Below are positions 1 through 7,287 of a DNA stretch of 7,361 nt, in pieces. Every line of letters begins with the position of its first letter. The stretch's first letter is position 1. The notes under the pieces are model-generated. The model had not been told where the DNA came from. It saw only the letters and a program-made list of their open reading frames with translations, and did no database searches. Origin of the DNA: Marinilabiliaceae bacterium. Its GTDB lineage: Bacteria > Bacteroidota > Bacteroidia > Bacteroidales > Marinilabiliaceae. The translations under genes were made by a program, and so were the position numbers. The stretch is from NCBI GenBank assembly GCA_027010905.1, contig JALVBA010000235.1:1-7361 (forward strand). The letters run 5' to 3'.

Positions 1-72
1 ATCAAAATGCGATTATGTGTTTTATTACAAGACAATTACATGTGTGTTAGCAGGATTCTTGCATAATTCAGG

Positions 73-1224
73 CTAAATATTCAGGAAAGCAAAAACAAAA
101 GTGAGTACTGATATTATAATCCCAATCATAAAAGTGTTGTAAGCTAAACGAAGGAGCTTGTATTTCTTAGCAAGTACTTTACCCAAAGAGTATTGGTCAA
201 GAATCATCGTTGCATAAACTCTTCCTTCATCTTTCATCAATTCGTTTATTGCCCACTCATACTCTTTAAGCTTCATGTTAAAGAAATTACCGAAGAATAA
301 TAGGTTTACATTGTTCTGTTCGAAATCCTGTTTGGAAAATGTGCCTGATGAAACATGAGGGCGTGTGGAAAGTATTGCCAATATAATAGTTGTCAGACTG
401 AAAAACAGGAAAATAAGTGTAGGTATGATTATATTCGGTGACTCTTCGAACTTTGATACAAGTACGGTTGTTACAATTGAGATGATAATGGTGTTTACCG
501 AAATAAGTATGTTTGATTTCTTATCGGCAATGGCACTCAGGTTTATCTGCATTCTGGCAGTATTCCTGAACATCGACTCAACTCCTCGTGAGTAACTCTT
601 CTTTTTCTTCCCTTTATTTCCTTTTTTCATAATCTTATCTTCTATAAGTTTCAGGTTTTTCTGTTTTGCAGGTGTGAACTCTTTCTGTGCATACTCGGTA
701 AAGTAGTGGTGCTGTTCAAAAAAATCTTTCGACATTTTGAGGTATTTAAGCTTGCTTACCTTATCTTTTCGTGTGTTGTTCTTCTCTTTTCGTGATTTCT
801 CAAACCAATCGAAATAGTTCTCATCAGCCATGTGAGCCATATCGGCATCACAAAGAATTTGTGAAAGTAAATCTGCCGGAGTCTGTGGCACACGGGTGGC
901 AAGAATACATCTTTTTACACCGTCGATTGTGTCGGGGCTGATGTCTCCGGATTTAAGGAAGTCTTCAGCCATTTTAGCACTTCTCTCTTCATGGTTCTCA
1001 AATCCGTTGATATATCCGGTATCGTGAAACCATGCACAAAGCATAACAATGTTAAGATCAGGTTCATTTAGCTTGCTGTTCTTCCCTATTCGCTCAGCTT
1101 TCTCAGCAACATATCGTGTGTGTTCAATATTATGAAACACATAGCCGTCGGGCAGCTCTCTGTTGAACAGTTTTTCTACAAAACTTGCTGCCTCTTTTAC
1201 CAAATTGTTTGTTATTATTTTCAT
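73..1224 (-). CDS. HD-domain hydrolase fused to PycTM (DUF5706) membrane domain
   Basis: This is a two-part inner-membrane protein. Residues about 28-135 form an HD phosphohydrolase domain with the full metal-binding set: H35 in HNIEHT, H67-D68 in WFHDTG, and D126 or D128 in CDADM. HD enzymes of this type hydrolyse nucleotides or phosphodiesters; this one's substrate is not evident. A helical, charged region leads to a strongly basic stretch (200-210, KKGNKGKKKKS). The C-terminal half (about 212-383) matches the Pycsar-effector/PycTM family (DUF5706): RNTARMQINLSAIADKKSNI precedes the first helix (about 238-257), with a second at about 265-286 and a last at about 363-381. Between them is a soluble helical loop. 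In Pycsar, PycTM proteins act after the cyclase makes cCMP or cUMP and are thought to impair the membrane. No separate cyclic-nucleotide-binding domain is visible here. It is the last gene, 12 nt after its neighbour, with no clear Shine-Dalgarno. A housekeeping role is possible, since such HD-PycTM proteins are, as I recall, common in Bacteroidota. Confidence 0.88.
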   Translation of the reverse strand: MKIITNNLVKEAASFVEKLFNRELPDGYVFHNIEHTRYVAEKAERIGKNSKLNEPDLNIVMLCAWFHDTGYINGFENHEERSAKMAEDFLKSGDISPDTIDGVKRCILATRVPQTPADLLSQILCDADMAHMADENYFDWFEKSRKEKNNTRKDKVSKLKYLKMSKDFFEQHHYFTEYAQKEFTPAKQKNLKLIEDKIMKKGNKGKKKKSYSRGVESMFRNTARMQINLSAIADKKSNILISVNTIIISIVTTVLVSKFEESPNIIIPTLIFLFFSLTTIILAILSTRPHVSSGTFSKQDFEQNNVNLLFFGNFFNMKLKEYEWAINELMKDEGRVYATMILDQYSLGKVLAKKYKLLRLAYNTFMIGIIISVLTFVFAFLNI

Positions 1225-1236
1225 GGTTTTATCTTT

Positions 1237-4200
1237 TTAAAAAAAATAGCTGAAAGAGAATGTTATCAGGTCATCTTCTTCCGACCGGGTGTAATTTAGT
1301 GTTAATGTAGTATAATTGAAAGGAGTCAGCCATATTCCTCCTCCATAACCGTTGTGCCACTTTTTTGAGTCTTCGTTATTTACCCAAACTCTTCCGATAT
1401 CGTTAAAAAGTAAAATGCCAAATCCACCTGTCAAAAAGTATGAATTTATGTTGGTTATTTTGTAACGTACTTCACTGTTCTGGTAGAATGAGTTATCTCC
1501 GGCAAATCTGTTGCTTCTGAAGCCTCTCAGATTTGTTTTGCCGCCTATGAAATTGGCATAGTAAAATTCGTAATCGCCAAAATTCATTGCACCACCTGCA
1601 CGAAAGGCAAAAACAACACGTGGGTCTTTTCTGAAACTAAGGTAGAAGCTTAATTCTGAACGTAGTTTCAAAAAGTTCTGTCCAACCTCTTTTATGCTGT
1701 AATATCCTAGCAGTTCGGTTCTCCAGTGGATACCTTTCTTTGGCATCAGGAGGTTGTCTCTGGTGTCAATGTCCAAAAGGAAATTGGCTCCCACGTAGTG
1801 ATGTGATTGGTATACGGCAGAATCGAGCACGTCAGGATATAGCTCTCCTATATATCTTCCTGCTGTATCGGTAACATTGAAATATTGGTATAATGGGCCA
1901 AAACCGGTGTATAGATGTTTGTTGAAAGAGTGTTTCAGCATTGAGTTAATATGTACATATTCGTACCTGACCCTGTAAAAATCTTTATCATCGGTAAGTT
2001 TTTCAGTAGTATTTCCAAAACCATAAAAGTTATCTACACTGCGTGGAAAACTGATTCCGGAATTAATATAGAGATCAAACGGTTTTGAGAAACCGGAAAA
2101 GAGGGCTTCATAATTTACGGAAAATGCACCTGTTTGAAATGCCAGATCTCCGGTTACTTTATGAATGGTTGAATCTCTGAAGTTGTAACGGTCAATCTTT
2201 ACTCCACCGCCAATAAATATTCCGTCATCAATGTTGTACCCTCCCGATACAACAGGTATGGTTTTGTTGTATTTGAACTGATAACGGTCATAGTCATAAA
2301 TGTTTTTGCTTTTTGAGAGTTTTAACTTTGTTTCCTTTCCTTTGGTTATGGTGTTGTTTTTACCTTTCCGGTCGTAAACAACGGTCTTCTTTGATAATCC
2401 GCTTACCTTTGAATTGTCAGTAATCTTATCTTCTCCTTTTCCACTTACTATTCTCACCTTAATGCCTTTACTGCCACTCCCGTCTATCTTATAAATATCA
2501 TCATCGTTCAATCCGTACAATCTTATCTCTTTGGTCTCGTTGTACCTGAACAGCCTGTGGTAGACCGGTTTCTTTTTTTTATCTTTCTTGTTTTTCAGAG
2601 GGTAGACTGTAACTTCAGTATCTCCGTTGTCCTTACGTTTAACTTCAAAAAACTCCCTCTCATCTGTTCCCACAACATCAACAGATTTTGCCAGAAGACG
2701 GTAGTACTCTTCGGCATACTTTGGTAGCAGGTCGCGACGTGATCTTAATTTTGCTTCAATGTCTGTACCTATTGAATCGTAAACTTCGGGAGGAAATTGT
2801 TTAATAGCTATGTGGATGATTGAATCTGTTAATCTCTCTTTAATATCGTCTGCAATCCTGAGCCAGCTGGTAAGTTCGGGTTCTGTAATAAAAGACCTGT
2901 CAAAGAAGCGGGCATTGAAACCAAGTCCTTCAATATTTTTAATAGTGTAATCGAACCCCTGAAACTTAGGCATTAACCACTTTCTGCTGGCTAACCACAT
3001 TACGAAACCCTCGTTAACGAAATAAACCTGATCGCGATCGCGTGGGATAGGTCGATATGTAGTTTCACCTTTATGTTTGAACGATGCCCACCGCCACTGG
3101 TCATCGTGCCTGTCCCAGTCATTAATCAGCATGTCGAACAGGCGTGCTCTCACAACCTCCTCCTGATCCACTTTGTGGTGATGGTCGTCTTTGGTCTTCT
3201 TTATTACATCATGAGTGCTAATAATCTTTTTTGATTTTCCGAAACTTGCCACATCTTTTCTGTTGCCGGCAGGCCGCTCTTCAAAAAGGAACACATCGTT
3301 TGCCAGATCTTTACGGTAAACACCAAGGCGAGGGTCATTGGGTACTACAAAAATTTCGGGGTTTGTGTGGTATACACCAATGGCATCAGCCATAGGTGGG
3401 ATGGTAATCGCACCGTATGGATTGGAAGCGGAGATAGCATCCTGGACAGGTTTTTTTGCAATAGTACTACGTAAATCTTCGGGCAGGGCATTGTCAACAT
3501 ATTTATTTACCGAGCGTAACACATACTGCTTTTTATCTTCGTTCTCCATTCGCACCGATCGTGTCTGCATTCCACCTCCTCGTTTTAAAATTGTAAGCCC
3601 TTCTTTTTCTGTTCCAATATCGAAAACAGGAAACTCAACAGGAGTGTTCCAGATACTTCGGTAGTTATTTCCGAGCAGTGCTCTGCGCATCTTGCGGGCT
3701 TCGGAGTACATACCGTTAATTTTTACTGTTACCGTACTGTCGGTGTAATCCGGATGTTGAATGATCTCCTCTTTTTTTGAGGGGTCGAATACGGGTTTGT
3801 TGAATAACTCTTTGCTGAATATTACTTTACCGGCAGTGTCGGGATATGTTCTGATAAACTCTGTTGTGACATTCCCATTGGCATAAAACTTTAACCTGTT
3901 GAATCCACTGCATTGGCAGGCGAAATCAGCTTTATCTTTTTTTCTTGCAATGTATGATGCTTTCCCTCCACCTCCGCTGATTATATGATGAAGATTGTCT
4001 TTATGCAGGTATTGCATATTATGTTCGTGACCTGCTGCATAAATAATGTTGCTATGTTTGTTCAGAATGTTCAGCATTGTTTTTCTGAATGCTTTATATT
4101 CGGGGTGTGCAAAGTCCTGTATGCTTCCAAGGTATTTACGATACCCCGTATAGATAAATCCCGGCAAGGGAATGTATAGCTTGTCATTCATGTCAAGCAG

Positions 4201-4956
4201 AGGAAACAGCAGATATGAAGCCGGAAAAAAACCACCATGCTTACCTACGCTGTAAAGTGGGTGATGGGTGGCAAATATAACTTTCTTGTCACTGTTACGC
4301 CGAAGGGCATCTTCGAGATGGATAAATATTTCACCATTTTTTGAAAAGCTGCAATCCCCATCTCCTTCAGGTTTGTTGTATTGCTGAAACCACCATTGAG
4401 AATCGAATATTATCAGTGTAATGTCAGGAGTGAGTTCCACCTCAACAGGTCCGGGACAGCCCCCATCGGGCAGATATACATTCCCTCTGTTGAGGTGCGT
4501 TTCGATAAACTTCTCCTCATTCAAAACAGATTCCAAACCCTGTTTTTTACCTTTCGCCCAATCGTGATTGCCGGGGATGAAGAGAACTTTACCATCGTAG
4601 TTCTTAAATGTGTTTAACAGTTGTTTCAGATCATTCACTGCCACATCGAAATTTTTATCCGTAGAGTCGGGCAGCCCCAAATGATAAGCCAGATCACCCA
4701 AGATGATTACAGCGCTGTTCTTCTCGGCTTTTTCGATATATGATTTGAGAACCTTCAGATTTTGTTTTCCCTCAACAGAATTTTTTATGTCACCTGCAAG
4801 GAAAACAGAATACAACAATTCGGATGTGTCTCGTGGCAATGATATCTGAGAGTCTTCATCTCCCGAAGAATAAAATATCTTTTGTGCTTTCAGCGGCAAT
4901 GTCAATGCTGCTAGGAGCAGAAAAGTAGTGATGATATTTACTCTTTGCAGATTCAT
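1237..4956 (-). CDS. Metallophosphoesterase / kinase-like / Omp85-barrel fusion
   Basis: This large envelope protein has at least three parts. A signal peptide (about 1-24, ending LKA before Q25) is followed by a calcineurin-like metallophosphoesterase at about 48-370. Its motifs are GD (54-55), GDLAY (87-91), GNHDW (129-133), THHP (230-233) and GHEHN (309-313). The His usual two residues after the first Asp is replaced by Lys57. Residues about 452-645 resemble an atypical kinase fold: a Gly-rich turn (GGGMQ, 460-464), the strand QYVLRSVNK (477-485), NDWDRHDDQ (612-620) and PRDRDQ (638-643). A Lys-rich linker (788-797) and an Asp-rich LNDDDIYKIDGSG stretch (816-828) follow. About 345 C-terminal residues form an Omp85/BamA-like (surface-antigen family) barrel with GGKTNLRGF (1138-1146), matching the Omp85 L6 motif, and a terminal Phe. 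No POTRA domain is evident. It should sit in the outer membrane with its enzyme parts in the periplasm or displayed outside; the substrate is unknown. All four cysteines (167, 202, 347, 349) lie in the phosphoesterase. The phosphoesterase and barrel calls are strong, the kinase-like call tentative. Confidence 0.92.
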   Translation of the reverse strand: MNLQRVNIITTFLLLAALTLPLKAQKIFYSSGDEDSQISLPRDTSELLYSVFLAGDIKNSVEGKQNLKVLKSYIEKAEKNSAVIILGDLAYHLGLPDSTDKNFDVAVNDLKQLLNTFKNYDGKVLFIPGNHDWAKGKKQGLESVLNEEKFIETHLNRGNVYLPDGGCPGPVEVELTPDITLIIFDSQWWFQQYNKPEGDGDCSFSKNGEIFIHLEDALRRNSDKKVIFATHHPLYSVGKHGGFFPASYLLFPLLDMNDKLYIPLPGFIYTGYRKYLGSIQDFAHPEYKAFRKTMLNILNKHSNIIYAAGHEHNMQYLHKDNLHHIISGGGGKASYIARKKDKADFACQCSGFNRLKFYANGNVTTEFIRTYPDTAGKVIFSKELFNKPVFDPSKKEEIIQHPDYTDSTVTVKINGMYSEARKMRRALLGNNYRSIWNTPVEFPVFDIGTEKEGLTILKRGGGMQTRSVRMENEDKKQYVLRSVNKYVDNALPEDLRSTIAKKPVQDAISASNPYGAITIPPMADAIGVYHTNPEIFVVPNDPRLGVYRKDLANDVFLFEERPAGNRKDVASFGKSKKIISTHDVIKKTKDDHHHKVDQEEVVRARLFDMLINDWDRHDDQWRWASFKHKGETTYRPIPRDRDQVYFVNEGFVMWLASRKWLMPKFQGFDYTIKNIEGLGFNARFFDRSFITEPELTSWLRIADDIKERLTDSIIHIAIKQFPPEVYDSIGTDIEAKLRSRRDLLPKYAEEYYRLLAKSVDVVGTDEREFFEVKRKDNGDTEVTVYPLKNKKDKKKKPVYHRLFRYNETKEIRLYGLNDDDIYKIDGSGSKGIKVRIVSGKGEDKITDNSKVSGLSKKTVVYDRKGKNNTITKGKETKLKLSKSKNIYDYDRYQFKYNKTIPVVSGGYNIDDGIFIGGGVKIDRYNFRDSTIHKVTGDLAFQTGAFSVNYEALFSGFSKPFDLYINSGISFPRSVDNFYGFGNTTEKLTDDKDFYRVRYEYVHINSMLKHSFNKHLYTGFGPLYQYFNVTDTAGRYIGELYPDVLDSAVYQSHHYVGANFLLDIDTRDNLLMPKKGIHWRTELLGYYSIKEVGQNFLKLRSELSFYLSFRKDPRVVFAFRAGGAMNFGDYEFYYANFIGGKTNLRGFRSNRFAGDNSFYQNSEVRYKITNINSYFLTGGFGILLFNDIGRVWVNNEDSKKWHNGYGGGIWLTPFNYTTLTLNYTRSEEDDLITFSFSYFF

Positions 4957-5924
4957 TCTGATTTTTTTTGATAAAACACCATTATTGAACCTCTGCCTCC
5001 TTTGTCCTCATTTGAAATGTAAAGGGTACCTTCGGGGCTGAAGCAGATACCTTCAGGCTGTTTGTGAATCTCTTTTTTCAGTCGGATAAGTGCCAGAATT
5101 TCGCCTTGCGGATTTAAAACAATCAAAGATTTTCCCACAGATGCAAGAACATAGATATTCCCTGTTACAGGATGAACTGCAATCCCTGACGGCTTAAAAG
5201 AGGCATCGCCTTCGCTACTGTCGAAGGAAGAGCTTATTTCAACACCAAGTCTGGTAATCGTATTGTAGCTTTTGTAATACCTGACACTGTCAAGTGAGAT
5301 TAAAAAAACAGGCTTTTTATTGAGCTTATTGTTTTTCAGGTCGAACTCATAGACTGCCTTGAATTTATCAGCTCTCTTTTTGTGTTTGTTCCCGATAAAC
5401 GGATATCCTTTACATGCTATTAAAACCCGGTGTTTCACAGGATCATACCCCAAACCTTCAATGTTGTTTCTCTCATCAAAAGAGGTTTTATACTTATGCT
5501 CTTTATAACTTTTATTCTTCTTGTAGTCCTTTACCCTGTACAAATATCCGTTACTTTTAATTATCCACACATCTTCACCCACAACTTCTATTGCCTCATA
5601 ATCACCGGAGCCATTAAACTTTATTTTATTTTCTAATTCACCCTTTTTAATGTTAAAGATGTAGATGTTTCCCTTTTCATCCTGATTACAGGCAAGTCGA
5701 TCTTTATCAATGAAGCTTAATCCAGAGATTTCGGCAAGTCCGTCAGGGAGGTGCCATAACTTGTCCGGCTTGTTTAGGTCGTAACTGAAGGCATACCCCC
5801 GACGTTCAAAAAAGATATCCTGTTTGTTCTTTTTCGAAAATGTACAAGCTGAAAACAGAATGCTTGTCAACAATATGACTATTAGTTTAATATTCACTTT
5901 AAATAGTTTTATTCTTATTTTCAA
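4953..5924 (-). CDS. SdiA-regulated-like beta-propeller lipoprotein
   Basis: This is a predicted lipoprotein with a YncE/SdiA-regulated-type beta-propeller. A basic n-region and hydrophobic stretch (about residues 12-24) end in the lipobox-like LFSAC, with the lipidated Cys at 27. The sequence after it (TFSKKNK) lacks the acidic run that often sends Bacteroidota lipoproteins to the cell surface, so a periplasm-facing location is likely. The mature part has recurring blade motifs: AEISGLSF (64-71), GDYEAIEVVG (107-116), NIEGLGYDP (154-162), KPSGIAVHPVTG (244-255) and QPEGICFSPEG (289-299). The GDYE and PEG(I/L) motifs are typical of the SdiA-regulated family, whose molecular function is not established. 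No catalytic residues are evident, so a binding or scaffold role is my inference. The start is uncertain. TTG at 5924 overlaps the cyclase gene by 26 nt and has AAAGAG six bases upstream. GTG at 5897, just past the cyclase stop, would give a shorter signal peptide. The stop overlaps the next start as ATGA, suggesting coupled translation. Confidence 0.85.
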   Translation of the reverse strand: MKIRIKLFKVNIKLIVILLTSILFSACTFSKKNKQDIFFERRGYAFSYDLNKPDKLWHLPDGLAEISGLSFIDKDRLACNQDEKGNIYIFNIKKGELENKIKFNGSGDYEAIEVVGEDVWIIKSNGYLYRVKDYKKNKSYKEHKYKTSFDERNNIEGLGYDPVKHRVLIACKGYPFIGNKHKKRADKFKAVYEFDLKNNKLNKKPVFLISLDSVRYYKSYNTITRLGVEISSSFDSSEGDASFKPSGIAVHPVTGNIYVLASVGKSLIVLNPQGEILALIRLKKEIHKQPEGICFSPEGTLYISNEDKGGRGSIMVFYQKKSE

Positions 5925-7242
5925 ATGTACTCTTTATAACATCAATGTGGCTGTATATCGAGATAAGCTTTTCGCTTCCTTTAACTCTGGTGTTATCAAG
6001 CCACTCAAAATGTTTTTTGATATTATCGTTAAGCTGTTCATAAACCTCTTTTGAGATAAGCAGGTTTGTGCTGTACTTTTTGTTTAGTTGCTCAATACGT
6101 GATGCCATAATCACCACTCTTCCTGTTATGGAATACTGTTTGCGGGCTGATGAGCCTATGTTACCCGTTACTGCTTCATCAAAATGGAGGCCGATTCTTA
6201 TTCTTGTTTTAGGTATACGTCCTTCTTTATTTTTTATGTGCAGAGCTCTGATTATCTCAATTGCTGCTTCCGTGGCATTGTGGCTGCTGTTACCTGTTTT
6301 TACGGGAGCACCAAACGTTGCCATAAATCCGTCGCCTAAAAATTGATTAATTACACCATTGTGTGATTGCACTATGTCAATCATGAAACTGAAAAGAGTG
6401 TTCAGGTATGTAACCACCTCTTCCGGTTGATGGTGCTCAACATAAGGAGTGAATTGCCTTATGTCAAGGAACATGACGCAAACCTTCTGACGGGTACCTG
6501 AAAGCTCGTGGCGCTGATCCAGAATGTTCCTTACTATTTCAGGTGATATCTGCTGACCAAAAAGGTCAATGATCTCAATTTTTTCCTGAATATTGTTCCA
6601 CGAACTTATCATCTTCTTTTTAATGAGGTTTGAAACAAAACCTGCTGCAATACCTGTTATTATCATTATCAATCCTTGTCCGAGGTACTGCATTTCCGTC
6701 AATACAGGATATGTCACTTTAGCTATGCCGGTAGCATAATTTGAATAGTAAAAAGAGATTAATATATATTCGGCCGCAGCTAGTGTACCGCTAAATACCG
6801 ACAATTTGTAATTCAGGCGGAATGTTGACAGTACAATAAAAATGAAATATGTTAATGTTGCAGGTGTCTTTAAAATGAGTATCTGACCTGAGTGTTCTAC
6901 TATTATCATTAGTAGTATGGTCAGTAGTGTTATTTCTGAAAAACTGTTGAAAAATCCAAAAAGTCTGGGGTTGAAAAAGATCGGTTTATTGCTCCTGCCC
7001 ATAAAATAATGGATGAAAGATTCGTAAATGATAATGATAAGGGTAAACAGAAGAATAGAAAATATTGCAATGTTGCTTTTGAACAGACTCATGTAATCTT
7101 CAGTAAAGAAGAGATATATGGTAAGCAGCAGTACAGCCTCAAGCGCAAGCAGACTTATCAGAATGACTGAACGCAATCGTTCTGTTTCTGTTATCTCTTT
7201 ATTGAAAAGCTCATCCACCGACACCCTTTTGTCCTTATCCAT
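5899..7242 (-). CDS. Six-TM membrane class III nucleotide cyclase
   Basis: This is a membrane-bound class III (adenylate/guanylate-type) cyclase that should make a 3',5'-cyclic nucleotide from an NTP at the inner membrane. Numbered from the ATG at 7242 (447 residues), about six hydrophobic helices lie near residues 25-46, 57-78, 98-116, 124-141, 146-166 and 186-206. A linker follows, with a FGQQISPEIV segment typical of the approach to bacterial cyclase domains. The catalytic domain spans about 252-435. Both metal-binding aspartates are visible, D260 in FLDIRQFT and D304 in FLGDGFMATFGAP, as is the late Arg (R382, ASRIEQLNK). The position that is Lys in adenylate cyclases is Gln (Q300), the partner Asp/Thr position is Ser (S371), and the usual transition-state Asn is Ile (I378). 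The nucleotide made is therefore uncertain. An in-frame TTG at 7290 would add 16 residues, but it lies inside the -7 promoter box, so I chose the ATG. It is the first gene of the operon. Confidence is high for the family and low for the substrate. Confidence 0.9.
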   Translation of the reverse strand: MDKDKRVSVDELFNKEITETERLRSVILISLLALEAVLLLTIYLFFTEDYMSLFKSNIAIFSILLFTLIIIIYESFIHYFMGRSNKPIFFNPRLFGFFNSFSEITLLTILLMIIVEHSGQILILKTPATLTYFIFIVLSTFRLNYKLSVFSGTLAAAEYILISFYYSNYATGIAKVTYPVLTEMQYLGQGLIMIITGIAAGFVSNLIKKKMISSWNNIQEKIEIIDLFGQQISPEIVRNILDQRHELSGTRQKVCVMFLDIRQFTPYVEHHQPEEVVTYLNTLFSFMIDIVQSHNGVINQFLGDGFMATFGAPVKTGNSSHNATEAAIEIIRALHIKNKEGRIPKTRIRIGLHFDEAVTGNIGSSARKQYSITGRVVIMASRIEQLNKKYSTNLLISKEVYEQLNDNIKKHFEWLDNTRVKGSEKLISIYSHIDVIKSTFENKNKTI

Positions 7243-7287
7243 TACGATTCTTGTTTCAACTGTTTTGATGTATAAAGTGCTAATATG

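Noticed and set aside
1..72. Possible terminator or small RNA downstream of the last gene.
   Set aside because: Only a short direct repeat of ATTACA is visible. No stable hairpin with a T-tract was found, and the window ends before more can be seen.
1239..1246. T-rich run (minus strand) at the end of the fusion gene, possible intrinsic terminator before the last gene.
   Set aside because: There is no GC-rich hairpin upstream of it. The run encodes the final Phe-Phe of the barrel, and the last gene starts only 12 nt later.
3338..4617. Several short plus-strand open frames opposite the large fusion gene, and similar ones elsewhere.
   Set aside because: They lie opposite well-supported domains, have no recognisable motifs and no promoter signals, and look like shadows of the real genes.
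4962..4969. Run of eight A residues (minus strand) near the end of the lipoprotein gene, possible slippage site joining it to the next gene.
   Set aside because: The lipoprotein frame ends normally with TGA in an ATGA overlap, and the next protein begins with a clear signal peptide, so a frameshift fusion makes no biological sense.
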